From contig VJWM01000240.1 of the NCBI GenBank assembly GCA_010909165.1, positions 62,001 to 126,000 on the forward strand: 64,000 nucleotides of DNA, in the 5' to 3' direction. The notes beneath the pieces are model-generated. The model made no database searches. It saw nothing but the letters and a program-made list of their open reading frames with translations, and was not told the origin of the DNA. Of the stretch, positions 11,490-21,691 are shown in pieces. The position numbers and the translations under genes are program-made. Every line of letters begins with the position of its first letter. Position 1 is the stretch's first letter. This DNA is from Anthoceros angustus. Its lineage: Eukaryota > Streptophyta > Anthocerotopsida > Anthocerotales > Anthocerotaceae.

Positions 11490-13772
11490 TCACGCAGATC
11501 GATCAGGCCTCCACCTGGACTTCTGCACAACCACAATCTGCTCTTGGTCTTGCTTGTAGTGATAGATTTGCTGCCAGTGCAAGGACGTGAGGACGGGAAG
11601 TACATCATCCGCCAAGACCGTGACCTTGTCACGGAAGATGACCCATCCTTCAGGCCTGACTATCCGGTCCACCTCGATAAGAGTGTTGAGAATGCCACAG
11701 CGCTTCTTCAAGCGCGAGAAGACATGATCAGCATGCAGGAGGTCATAGGTTCGGGGGTAGGTGCTGAAGGATTCACACCAGTCGTGATATATCCCGAACA
11801 ATCCCCGCTCGTAGATGATGGGCAGAGTATCCGGCTCATGCGTAGGCACCACGTTCATAACCCACAGTGGCTGCTCTGCCAAAGCAGCAGCGAAGCCTCC
11901 ATACCCTGCGCTCATGTCCATCACATTCCGGACATGAGTCCAGTCTATGCCAAGACCCTTCAAGTAAAGCTTCTGGATCACACGGTTCCAGTGCTCACTG
12001 TTCTCTTGGAACTCCTCACCAGCTGGGCGCCCATACAGACCCTTGGGGATCTTGTTCAGCCAGGCAGGAACCGACGTCAGCCGACTCGGCCACTCCTCCG
12101 GCCACTGAGGCCCTCGCACATCGCCTTCCGGCAGCCTGTGGACGCATGCATTCATGGGGACATACCAGGCAGCATCAGGCTTGTCATCATCCGCACACAA
12201 GGGAGGGAAGTTCTTCTTCCGGTTGTCATAGCATGTGTTGTCCGTAGGCTTCTGGAAAATAGCCACCCCAATACCTGTGCTGGCATCCGTCGTCCGGGAA
12301 AGAAGATCCCAGCAGATCTTGGACGTGAGCCTAAGCATAGCCTTCCAGATACCCCTATCTTCCTCCGACCTCTTGTAAACAGGAGTAGCAGACCAGATGA
12401 AGAACCCACCAGGCCTCAACATCCTGTTCAGCTCCAACAGCAGCATCCCACCCTCGATCTCCCACGGCACCCGGCACCGAGCACAATGCACCACATCAAA
12501 CACATTACTAGGGAACGGCAGCCTCTGGGTCCCCATCACAGCGGAAATGGCAGGAATCCCACGCTCTAGAGCAAACTGCACCTGGGCCTCGTGCTCGTCC
12601 TTAGGTGCCAAGGACATCGCCAACACATTCCTATCAAACAAGAAACCCCCAAAACTAGCCACACCACACCCGACATCCAATATAACACGAGTACGCTTCC
12701 CCCACGCAACATCCGTCTTACTCTTCTCTATAAAATCAATGTAATGCCCAGCACCGTTCTTGAACTGCGTCCCACCACCAGGAAAGATGAGGTAATCTCC
12801 CTGCGTCTTCACCCAGTTCTGATCCGCCTTGTAGTTCGCCAGCTTGGTATGGGGCACATTAGAGTACCAGACCTTGCTCCGACTCTCCGGCCAGGTGATG
12901 GGCACCTGGTACCCCTCCGGCAACGGCACCAAACACTTGGGGATCTCATCCTCAGCAGGACAATGCCTCTCCCTGTGCTCGTAATGCTTAGTGCTCTTCA
13001 ACTGAGCAAGAGCCTTCATGTTATCCAAGCAAGGAATGTAGTCCTGCGCGCCACTCCACTCGCAGCTCTTCCACTCAATCGGGGCCCCATCACCCTCGCT
13101 CTGCGCCGTCACAGGCTTGATCTCATCCTCCTCCGCGGTCTCCCCCTTCCGATCCGCCTCCTCCCCATCTCCCGAACTCTTCTCCTCCTTCGACTCCACC
13201 GACTGGCTCTTCCAACTGGTCGCCCTCTCCGTGTTGTCCAGCGTGAGCTCGGCCCCCGCAGGGTTTCCCTCCTGCACCGTCACCGCAGGGGCGTCGTCCT
13301 TGATCTCCACGATCGGAGTGTCCTCCACCTTGGGCTCCTCCTCCTTCACATCCTCCCTCTTCTTCTCCTCCCCGCTCGCCTCCGGCTTATCCTTCACCTC
13401 CTGCTGCCCCGGATCCGGATCCGGCTTCGGCTCCGGCTCCGGCTCCGGCTTCACATCCTCCACATCCTTACCTTCCCCATCGCCACCCACGTCCACAAAC
13501 TCGGCAGTTGGATCGGGCTTCCCCCTATCGATAAAACCCGGATCTTCCTCGTCCGCATCCGCCGAGACCCCCCTCGTGGGCAGATCCTCCCCACTCTCGA
13601 ACCCCACCGCATCTTTCCTCGCCACATCTGCCTTCCCCCCCGCCGGCTGCACCTCGGCCGGCGAGCTGAACACCCAGACAGCAATGAGAAACACCACAAT
13701 GAAGATCACCCCCGTCACCATGAGGTGAAAGGTGGGCACCCGCTTTTCGGGCCTCACATGCTTCAGCGCCAT
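11490..13772 (-). CDS. Golgi PMT-type S-adenosylmethionine methyltransferase (PMT24-27 group)
   Basis: A complete intronless frame of 760 residues. The ATG at 13772 (MALKHVRPEKRVPT) is chosen because no in-frame ATG lies upstream within the open frame. A signal anchor follows (FHLMVTGVIFIVVFLIAVWV, about residues 12-31), giving type II Golgi topology. Residues about 35-235 form an acidic Pro/Glu/Asp-rich lumenal stem with an EPEPEPKPDPDP run. The Methyltransf_29 (DUF248) catalytic region fills the rest: the SAM motif ILDVGCGVASFGG near residue 367, FPGGGTQFKNGA before it, and a second half with NVMDMSAGYGGFAAAL. Long-stem members of this plant family include Arabidopsis PMT24-27. The family is linked to methyl-esterification of pectin in the Golgi, mainly through QUA2-type members, so the exact substrate here is inferred. 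It lies 590 bp beyond the 3' end of the same-strand LCB1 gene. Confidence 0.93.
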   Translation of the reverse strand: MALKHVRPEKRVPTFHLMVTGVIFIVVFLIAVWVFSSPAEVQPAGGKADVARKDAVGFESGEDLPTRGVSADADEEDPGFIDRGKPDPTAEFVDVGGDGEGKDVEDVKPEPEPEPKPDPDPGQQEVKDKPEASGEEKKREDVKEEEPKVEDTPIVEIKDDAPAVTVQEGNPAGAELTLDNTERATSWKSQSVESKEEKSSGDGEEADRKGETAEEDEIKPVTAQSEGDGAPIEWKSCEWSGAQDYIPCLDNMKALAQLKSTKHYEHRERHCPAEDEIPKCLVPLPEGYQVPITWPESRSKVWYSNVPHTKLANYKADQNWVKTQGDYLIFPGGGTQFKNGAGHYIDFIEKSKTDVAWGKRTRVILDVGCGVASFGGFLFDRNVLAMSLAPKDEHEAQVQFALERGIPAISAVMGTQRLPFPSNVFDVVHCARCRVPWEIEGGMLLLELNRMLRPGGFFIWSATPVYKRSEEDRGIWKAMLRLTSKICWDLLSRTTDASTGIGVAIFQKPTDNTCYDNRKKNFPPLCADDDKPDAAWYVPMNACVHRLPEGDVRGPQWPEEWPSRLTSVPAWLNKIPKGLYGRPAGEEFQENSEHWNRVIQKLYLKGLGIDWTHVRNVMDMSAGYGGFAAALAEQPLWVMNVVPTHEPDTLPIIYERGLFGIYHDWCESFSTYPRTYDLLHADHVFSRLKKRCGILNTLIEVDRIVRPEGWVIFRDKVTVLADDVLPVLTSLHWQQIYHYKQDQEQIVVVQKSRWRPDRSA

Positions 13773-14361
13773 GGCTCCCAAGCAAATCCAGATCCCACCT
13801 CAACCACCCACCAAAACCTGGACGACACACCAGGACCCAGAAGGCTTAACGCCCTCCCCTCGCTTTCTTCTTCCCGCCTACTCTACATCTACTCTACTCC
13901 GCAGCGGCCATGGCGGAGGAGAACAAGAGAGCGCTCCAAGACGCGGGAGGAACTCGCATTCTCGCTCTCGCCCTCTTATACAAGACAGCACACAAGTTCC
14001 ACCAGATCCGCCCAAAACTTTATTGCCTTCCGTGTGAAAACAACACGGCACCGATCTACCCTTTCTACTGGCGCGTCACGACCGGGTCTGCCATCGCCAA
14101 AGCTCCCCAGTCTCTCACCCGATGTCTCCGCCGCTGCCAGCTGCGGGTCAGCCCAGACGTGGGGTCGTGAAAGAAGCCGGAAAGCGCCCCGAGCTTTGAT
14201 CTCCTTCCCCCCTCTCCCTCCCGGGCTCCGATCACTCACCCGCGCCCTAACCCGCGTCTCAACCCCCAAAAATTAGCGTCTCATACCAGAATCCGCGTCT
14301 CAAACTCAAAACCTTTGCGTCTTAAACTAAAAAAATTCGCGTCTCGAACTCAAAATTCGTC
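13773..14361. promoter_or_regulatory. Upstream region of the methyltransferase gene
   Basis: This holds the presumed promoter and 5' leader of the minus-strand methyltransferase and the 3' end of LCB1. Near 14270-14360 the phrase 'gcgtctcaaactcaaa' recurs in several imperfect copies. The frame antisense to the methyltransferase extends into this area but is not a gene. Confidence 0.4.
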
Positions 14362-15756
14362 TCAAAGCGAAGGGGAACCAGAACAGACGCGTCGGAAAGA
14401 TTCTACAACGGCGGCTATGTCCGCCGCAGAGTGCCCGGCCGATACGTTGAGCTTCAGGCTGGCGGGCAGCTTGCAGTGGTCGACGGAAGCGCGCCTGGAG
14501 ACGGCGACAAGAACATTCTCCTTCTCCAGCAGCTGGTCCGCGATTCTCTGCAACGCAGCGCTGTCCCGAGAGAATTCGCCCGACGGCTTCCTCAGCTGGA
14601 GGTGCAGGACGGGGGAAAGATGGTGCGATCTGAGCACCAGGCCGGGGACGGATTTCAGCCCGGCTCTGAGGGCGGCGATGTTGCTGTGCAGCGCGGAGAG
14701 CAGGCCGGGGTTGTGCTCCAGGATGTCGATGGCGGCCATGGAGGCAGACGCCACATAAGGAGGCAGAGAGGCAGAGAAGCAGTACCCGAGGCCTCCGAGC
14801 CGCTGGTGGTCCACAACCTTGAGGCTTCCCGTGCAGAACCCGCCGACAGAAGCCAGAGCATGCCCCATGGCGGCGATGATGATATCCAGCTTCTCCACCG
14901 GAATGCCGAAGTGCTCGGAGATCCCCCGCCCGGAAGCTCCCAGAACGCCTAGAGAGTTGCTCTCGTCCACCATTACCCGATATTTGAACTCGTCCTTGAG
15001 CCGGATGATCTCGTCCAAGGGCACCAGCTCCCCGCTGTTCTGGTACATGGCCTCCACCACGATGAACCTGCGGTTGAGCGTCTTCCTGGCCTTCTGATCC
15101 TCCAGCCTCACCGCCTCCAGCACGTCACGGAGGGACGCCATGTCGTTGTGCTTGAAGTAGCGCACCTTGCTGCGGGAGAGCAGGATCCCGTTCTGGATGC
15201 TCCAGTGAACCCCCTCGTCGGCCACGATCAGGTCCACCTGCTTGCAGAAGGCCGGGATGGTGCTGGAGGCCGTGGCCAGGCCGTAGGAGTAGAGGATGGA
15301 GTCCGGGGTTCCCATGAACTGCGCGATCTTCTTCTCCAGATCCAGGTGAACATCAATGGTGCCGTAGAATCCCCTAGGCCCGCAAGATCCCACACCGTAC
15401 TTGCCGATGGTGCTCTCGCAGGCCTCCTTCACCCGGCTGTCTCCCACCAGCCCTAGGAAATTGGCGGCCGCCATGTTGATGACGGTGCGGCCATCCACCA
15501 CCGACCTCGGCGTGGCCGCAGACTGCAGCACCGGCTCTCGAGCCGGCTCCTCCCTCTTCACGCTGAGCAAGGGCTCCGGCTCCCACTCCTTGCACAGCTC
15601 GGTGATCTCCTGATCCGTCAGCGGCTGCTTGTCCGGCCAGAAGCTCTTGCGGGACAGCAGGTAGACCAGGACCAGGAGCAGCACCCCCTCCACCAGCAGG
15701 TGCCCCGACAAGGGGTAAAGATCGGAGATGCTGGAAACCAGATCCGGCAGCCCCAT
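14362..15756 (-). CDS. LCB1: Serine palmitoyltransferase subunit 1 (long-chain base subunit)
   Basis: A complete intronless coding frame of 464 residues from the ATG at 15756 (MGLPDLVSS). An upstream in-frame ATG at 15813 would add a Gly/Glu-rich extension unlike the family, so it is not used. A membrane segment (LLVEGVLLLVLVYLL, about residues 19-33) precedes the alpha-oxoamine synthase fold. Diagnostic stretches are NFLGLVGDSRVKEA, YGVGSCGPRGFYGTIDVHLD, VMVDESNSLGVLGASGRG and GYCFSASLPPYVASA. Where the catalytic LCB2 partner has a Lys that binds pyridoxal phosphate, this protein reads IIAAMGHALASVGGFC with no Lys, as expected of the LCB1 partner. The LCB1/LCB2 dimer in the ER condenses serine with palmitoyl-CoA, the first step of sphingolipid synthesis. 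Lack of coding introns is unusual compared with the intron-rich Arabidopsis gene. Confidence 0.95.
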   Translation of the reverse strand: MGLPDLVSSISDLYPLSGHLLVEGVLLLVLVYLLSRKSFWPDKQPLTDQEITELCKEWEPEPLLSVKREEPAREPVLQSAATPRSVVDGRTVINMAAANFLGLVGDSRVKEACESTIGKYGVGSCGPRGFYGTIDVHLDLEKKIAQFMGTPDSILYSYGLATASSTIPAFCKQVDLIVADEGVHWSIQNGILLSRSKVRYFKHNDMASLRDVLEAVRLEDQKARKTLNRRFIVVEAMYQNSGELVPLDEIIRLKDEFKYRVMVDESNSLGVLGASGRGISEHFGIPVEKLDIIIAAMGHALASVGGFCTGSLKVVDHQRLGGLGYCFSASLPPYVASASMAAIDILEHNPGLLSALHSNIAALRAGLKSVPGLVLRSHHLSPVLHLQLRKPSGEFSRDSAALQRIADQLLEKENVLVAVSRRASVDHCKLPASLKLNVSAGHSAADIAAVVESFRRVCSGSPSL

Positions 15757-16440
15757 GCTCCCGCCGCCTCCTCCTCCTTCTTCCCCCGGATCGTGAGCAG
15801 CAGAAGCAAGCAAGCAACGAATCGCGAAAAAAAACGCTCACGAAAAGAAGAAGAACGGGAAGAACGATAGAAAAGATGAACCAACCTACAGTTCAGGCTG
15901 AGGAAAGCAATGAAGAGAAGCACATACACGAGAAGCGTTGAGCATGACGAGAGGAACGAGACAGCGCCTTCTAGCGTTGACCGCTTTGAAATGTAGGGCG
16001 GCAGCATCCATGGCCCATGGCTTGGCGTCCTATTAGGGTTTCAGAGCTCCGACAAACACACACCCTCAGATAGCAGACATACTATACCGGGCTTGCCCAG
16101 CCGGGTTTGGTGTCTCTGCTATGTGAGCGTGCGATTATCGATTAGGGATATGGAAGATTCCTCATCCAGGAGGTCTCACGAGGGAAACCAGGATGTCCTC
16201 ACAAATCCGCTGGTGGTGCAGAAATTCGGCAGTCAGCTCCTGGAGTGTTCCCCACGGCCGTCTGATGAGGCACGGCAGCCAGGTTTCTCATCCTGTGCAG
16301 CAGGTGGAAGCACCGGGACCAGTCTGTTCTCCATTCTGCTCAAGGGATGGATTCCGCGGGCTTGAAGGGGAAATTGGATGTCGAGTTTGGGGCAGGAGTT
16401 GGCTTCCGAGACGGGGCTTTGAGGGGAGGTTGCAGGCTAT
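15757..16440. other. Upstream flank of LCB1
   Basis: Presumed LCB1 leader and promoter (leader probably to about 16000). A run of G/A-rich sequence near 15830-15880 lies in the leader. No gene is seen beyond it up to the ELP1-like fragment. Confidence 0.35.
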
Positions 16441-16449
16441 TGGTTGTGT

Positions 16450-16705
16450 TGCCCAGATGTGGTGAGTGGGATGCAGTCCGAGGCTGGAATTGCAGGGCAC
16501 CAAGGACCTGGTGACATGGTGTTTGGGTGCCGGGATGCGTAACCCTGCAAATTAAACACCAGCAGCAGTGCTTGTTGCAGATGCAATCAGGAAAGGTGAC
16601 CAGGAGCAATCGTCATCTGGTGTTCATCCCTTTTGGTGAGAAAGGAGCAGTCTGTGAAAGAAACATTATGCAGTCACCGAGTCACCCTCACCATGACATG
16701 TAGTG
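16450..16705 (+). pseudogene. Decayed ELP1 internal fragment
   Basis: Two short blocks match the third exon of the intact ELP1 gene located about 6 kb away on the same strand. Positions 16452-16493 ('cagatgtggtgagtgggatg', then 'ctggaattgcag') match about 22743-22784, and 16570-16612 ('ttgcagatgcaatc', then 'caggagcaa') match about 23464-23505. The order is preserved but the intervening roughly 680 bases of the gene are reduced to about 80. No frame survives. A weaker match at 16840-16860 ('catggccctattc') may be a further scrap out of order. Confidence 0.6.
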
Positions 16706-19160
16706 GTGCTTGAACATGGACCAGAAGCTGTTGTGAGCCTAGTATACGTTACAGGAGGGGATGAGTCTCGGGTCTTCCTCTCAGCCTGCACCCCGTAAAG
16801 CTGCCTTCACCCAGGGAATGCCATGTGAACCGTTCGCCTTTCATGGCCCTATTCGAGCCTATGTTTGGGACTGAATTGTCTCAACGGAAGATTGAGATAG
16901 CGAGTTCCTTCATATTTCAAAGTCAAGTCAAGTTTCATTGAGAAGTGTCTCGCGCTGATCAACTCGCACGAGGGCGTCCTGCGCGCCCTTCCTAGGGCCG
17001 ACAAAAAACGAGTAGGGATGCGAGGAGGGCAGGGCCTATTGGCTCGCACCTCCAATTTTAAGCCGGCACTTCCAAGGCCTGTCAGGTAGCCATGTCGTCG
17101 AATGTCACCGACTGGATTGGCAAGCAGGTCAACGAGTAGAGGTGAAGCCGCAAAGGGTGTAGGGGCAGAAAGAAATCCATATTGAAGGGTGTGCAAAATG
17201 TTTATGTTCATATGCTGCCAACAACATCAAAGGGTTACATGTGCCATCGCGATGAGCCCCCATAATCTTAGTGTAGGCGCTCCCAGGGGCACGGAGAGAG
17301 CAGGGTTAAAAGAAAACATTGAGTTCGGGTAAAGCTCAGGGCTCTCCCCCTGCCTAGGGCATGGAGAGAGTAGGGTTAAAAGAAAACATTGAGTTCGGGT
17401 AAAGCCTAGGGCTCTCCCCCCCTGCCTGAGCAAAGGGGGCCTAGAGTCATCCATGCACGTAAGGGGGCCGAGCAAAAGCTGAGGTTGTTTTCAAAAGCCA
17501 AAAAGATCCGCAAAATTCCGCGTAGAAACAGTACATGTGCCCCAGAGGCGAGGCTTTCAAGCGGCTGGGGGCTGGTATATAAGCAATCTGCGGGCTTGGC
17601 AACCAAGCATTGTGGGGTCTCGTTCTGTATTCTCTTTCGTCCGCCCTATGAGCTATTGCGAGAGACTCATTAGGAGGGAGCTGATGCAGTAGTAGCGGCA
17701 AAGGTACGGTAGTAGCCTACTTGAAGTAATTCAGGATAAGAGGGAGTGTTGCGAGGGTGCATACCTATGGCCGCCTAACCGCTTTGTTGAGTGGTGGAAT
17801 AGGTGGGGTTGTAGAAGCTCGGCATTAAGGAACTTGTTGCCGCAAAATGGCCAGCATTTGACGCCCTAGAGCTCAACATACTTCCTCGTGAAGCGAAGAG
17901 TATGTGAGATAAGGAACAGCTATGAGGAGACTTTGGCTGCATGGCGTAGGTTGAGTGGGGGCAACCTGAGTAGGGTCGAATATAACACGGGTTCTCGGAG
18001 AGCCAGGAGGTGCAAGTGTTGTAGGGGCCTAGGCCGGGTCCCCAGGGGTGAGGTGCCCTTGCCCGCCATGGTGCCGAGCAATGGGTGTGGAGGGAGGGAA
18101 GAGAAAGAGGGGTGGGGGCTGGGGGAGAGGTTGCAAGGGAGGTGGAGAGCTGGGGAGGGTTGCAAGGGAGGTGGAGAGGGGACTAGTGACCGATATAGGC
18201 GCCGCCAGACACCGCTATGTGGCTGCTTCCGAGGACTGTGACCTACCCAGCGACAAGAGCAATGGAGCATAGCAGACCCAACCTCAGGGTGTGCTAATGT
18301 TTTCGAAGGGGAGGGAGAGGGAGGGGCGAGGGTTTCGAAGGAGGGGAGGCAGGGCGGGGAAGAGAGAGCTGATATTGTGTAGGTCGGGCAACGGTGCACA
18401 CAAACATGAGTCGCGTTTGCAACACCGACTCCAATGATATGGCCGACTTTGAAGAAAAACCTTTTATCTAGAAGAAAATTGGTAGACGAATAGGTATATC
18501 ACCGAGAGCGGTCAAGACGGGTGCAATTGTATGGTTTTCTTTTCTTCTTTATTTTTATACAAGAATGATTATTTATTTATTTTTTGATTTATTTCTTGAA
18601 AGGCTCACAAAGAAACTAAGAATATTGGGCCGAGGAGAGCCTCTAGATCCCTAAGGGAAGAGGAAAAAGGGATCCTATATTGTTTGGCCAACAAGAGCCA
18701 CCTAAGCTAAACTGTAGACTCTACCACGAAGGGGGATCTAATTTCCCTTGAAACACGAGTATTTTCAGAAAGCCAAATTTCATGCATAGCAAAAGCATAC
18801 AAGAGAAGTGAGGGAATAAGAGATGGAGAGGGGCAGACCAAAGCTGATTAAACTTAAGAGCAGGATAAAGTGTTGGAGAGCTGACATTGTAGGTCTCATT
18901 TTGACAGATCTATATGTTTTCCATAGAGTGTAAAGTGGACTCCAAGCAGAGAACAAATGGTCTTTGTACTGTGGATACTTAAGAAGGATGAGACCAAGGC
19001 TAGAAGTTGTCGGACAGTGTGTAAGTCTGTATCGCTAAGATGACCAACCCCAAGAGAGAGGTCATGCTCGAAGTACCAATTACATGTTGCCCTATTCCAA
19101 AGATCAGAAATCTTGGAGATGCCACATATATGGTACCCTACATATATAGGGTACACAAAG
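16706..19160. other. Gene-free stretch with local tandem duplications
   Basis: A 65-bp direct duplication lies at about 17302-17425 ('gggttaaaagaaaacattga' in both copies). Near 18130-18180 'gggttgcaagggaggtggag' is repeated. The region 18430-18900 is AT-rich. Open frames are short and mutually inconsistent, and no gene is called. Confidence 0.4.
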
Positions 19161-19162
19161 TT

Positions 19163-19316
19163 ATAGCTTTGGAATCCGTCTGTTGTGATGAATTGAAGCC
19201 ACACTTGTCATCAGACAATTGTGACATTGTTTGTGCAACCACAAAGAAATAAGAATTTCGGCAATTGTGTTTGAATAGACGGCCCCAAGTCGGTTTGAAA
19301 AGCTTGGAGGGGAAGG
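19163..19316 (+). pseudogene. Duplicated ELP1 5' end with lost start codon
   Basis: About 150 bases match the ELP1 leader and start region at 21613-21765 at close to 80% identity, for example 'ttggaatccgtctg', 'aattgtgacattgttt' and 'gcaattgtgtttgaa' against 'gcagttgtgtttgag'. Where the intact gene has its start codon (aATGagg), this copy reads aATAaga, and the first exon frame is interrupted soon after. The segment lies 2.4 kb upstream of the functional start on the same strand and is a partial duplication without coding function. Confidence 0.8.
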
Positions 19317-20540
19317 ATTATTTAAATATATAAATGATATGTGACCAAAGATTAATGAAACTTGCAGTGATAATATCATGAAGGTTAAAATATTTATGTA
19401 ATTCCCCACTTCAAACGAAGGGAATGTGGAGACTGTACGTGAAAAAAGAAAAGAGATGGGAAATCTCATCTACCTTGAGAGAAAGGCAGAACAACGCACA
19501 GGAGGGCACCAGGCCAAGGGGAACTAGCCCCCGCGGACTAGCCTATCTACCACTAGGGCCGAAGATGCCTCATCCCCTACGCTTGCCGCCATCTAGTACA
19601 TTGCATTTGTGCCCTTTGCAAGGTGATGGACACCCGTTGCCTGAAGAAAGCCACAATACAAGAAAGGGGGAGACCAACCCCATTCTGGTGATAAAGCCTT
19701 GGCACTGGCCTTGATGAACTTGGCACATCCCTTTGCCACCCAACCCGGAGGGTTGAGAATAACTTGTTCAGCCGAAGGCCGCCCCAGCCTCACCGCGATA
19801 GCCCCATACGCCGACGAAGTAAATAGTTGCGGTTTTTTCCGAATAAATTATTTTCAATCCTTGTTTTGCGAACTTAATCTTTTTTGATGGATTATCCAGC
19901 AAACCTCCGCTTGCAGGGCTGGTGCCCCAAACCCCTCGTCCTTAAGCTAATACTTGGGAGCTAAAGTACCAAGGGGTGTTTGCCACAAACAAAGCTGGGC
20001 TTTGGTTTCTTGCTGCAATGACCTATTAGTGATATTTCATTTATGCACAACGAAAGCATCCACATGATCTCACCTAGTGAGGTAGAGTGTGTAGTACTAC
20101 TCGTGGGTAGGCTCTCAAACTAATGCTAAAACTATTATAGCTCATGGTAACAACGATTTCATAGTCATGAACGTACGGCAAACCGTTGTTTTACTTTAGT
20201 CAGATGCAATGTGGGTACACTCTCGCTCCTCGCAACACGGTTCCAATCCTTTGAGATTCAGAACGCTGATGTTAAGGAGGGGATTGAAGCGGAGGTGCAC
20301 TATCTCGCACTCCAGGTACTTATATAACCGCAAAGTGAAATGAATTATTGTACATATTTGAACTTATATAATTATAAATTTTAGATAAAATATTAAATAA
20401 ATAATTTAATAAAATATAAAATACAGTAGAGATTTTTAATATGTGAATATTCTTATTTTATTTAGCATAAGCGTAAATCAGATTATTGATCCTTTAGCAC
20501 CTTGTGCAGCCAAAAGTACGTTTTATTGTAAATTGATAGG
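19317..20540. mobile_element. Retroelement scrap and AT-rich flank
   Basis: From about 19440 to 19560 the sequence shares 'gagggcaccaggccaagggg' and flanks with 9925-9950 and 27125-27150. Minus-strand frame 19593-19793 reads AEQVILNPPGWVAKGCAK followed at once by FIKASAKAL, matching the reverse-transcriptase-element fragment at 27339-27719 with its central part deleted. The remainder to 20540 is AT-rich without genes. Confidence 0.55.
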
Positions 20541-20889
20541 TACCATACCCCGAAGGGTGATTTGGCATTAATTAGTTAAAATTAGTAAAAGTTGAAAATT
20601 CAAAAATTACTATACTTAAAATGCCCAATGTGTAAAAATTTACAAGTTTAAGATGCCGAAAACAAGGAAACTAGGGTTGTGTGGAAAAATAGAGCCTGTT
20701 TAGGGGAGGTATACATATATATGTATTAATTCTATATAGATACCTATGTATTCTAATGAATGTTGAAATTTAATAAAATTATTTTTCATAAAAATTGAAT
20801 TATGAAAATATAAATATTATTGTTGAATTTATTTTTTTAAAATAATTATTTCGGCATTACACTGTTGAACCCCCCCTTAGGGTACGGTA
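20541..20889 (-). mobile_element. MITE copy 1, TA-flanked terminal inverted repeats
   Basis: About 349 bp including the flanking TA dinucleotides. The ends read TACCATACCCCGAAGGGTGA and, on the other strand, TACCGTACCCTAAGGGGGG, so the terminal inverted repeats have diverged. The interior is AT-rich and non-coding. The full length matches, in reverse orientation, the element at 37841-38187. A TA target and short length fit the Tc1/mariner (Stowaway-like) group, but no transposase is present to prove it. Confidence 0.85.
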
Positions 20890-20979
20890 GTCCAGTTTGA
20901 AATAAAAGGCGGCGACATATGTACATTGAAAGTTTGCGATGTACATTGAAAGTTTGCGATTCAATTACAGTCCACCTCC
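20890..20979. repeat. Short tandem duplication
   Basis: The phrase 'gtacattgaaagtttgcgat' occurs twice in direct succession (about 20920-20960). It sits between the MITE and the AT-rich repeat copy. Confidence 0.8.
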
Positions 20980-21330
20980 GTTAATTGAGACTAGTTCGGA
21001 GTGCCTTTAGAGGTCCTATTAAGGGAGGTGTCCGAATTATATTTACCCTATTTTAAAAAATAATAAAGATATTATAAATTTAAAAACAAATAAAAATACC
21101 CAAAAAATGAAGATTTAAATTTTGATTGATAGGTTTCACTAAAAATAACTTTTACCACTTCTCTATATAGTTGCTTGAAAGCTAGCACTCTCTCTAAGTA
21201 GCATTAAAAAACCTCTACCTATCGTAAAGGAAAAAGTTAAGCTTAGAAGTCTTCAATCACACTTAAAAGTCTATTGTGCTCTGAAATAATCGATTCTTTT
21301 TTCTTTTTTTAATATGTTTCGTAAAATAAA
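20980..21330 (-). mobile_element. AT-rich repeat family, copy 2
   Basis: Reverse-complement partner of 10440-10830. Shared blocks include 'gctagcactctctctaagta' here and its complement near 10610-10625. It is non-coding, with the same probable class as copy 1. The sequence following it to about 21500 ends in 'cccaattaggggggctgac', similar to the edge of the other copy. Confidence 0.6.
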
Positions 21331-21691
21331 TTAAAAATCCTATTTAGGAGTTGAAACTAACATAAATTTATGTTTCAAAAGGTCCTAATGATTATTTAAG
21401 GAAATGTCCCATTTTTTACACTGTAAACTAAAGGGAGTAGGATGGGAGGTCCCATCTAGAGAGGAATCCCATTTATGGAGTTCCCAATTAGGGGGGCTGA
21501 CTGTATGTAGGTTTGTCCAGTTCTGATCGTGCCTTTGGTAGGGTTCCAGTGGATGAAAGATGAAACTGTTGACTTGGGAAACCGTAGTGTATGGAAGTGT
21601 TTGCTTCGGACATTGGAATCCGTCTGCTATGATAAATTGAAGCCATATTTGTCACCAGAGAATTGTGACATTGTTTGCGCAGCTGCCGAGA

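Noticed and set aside
11313-12569. A 418-codon plus-strand frame opposite the 3' half of the methyltransferase gene
   Set aside because: Same reason: antisense shadow of conserved coding sequence without features of its own.
12591-14276. A 561-codon plus-strand open frame opposite the methyltransferase gene
   Set aside because: It lies antisense to a well-conserved coding region of high GC content, has Leu/Arg/Pro/His-rich composition and no domain. It is a by-product of codon bias on the true strand.
14431-15613. Plus-strand frames opposite LCB1
   Set aside because: Antisense shadows of conserved coding sequence, mutually overlapping and without domains.
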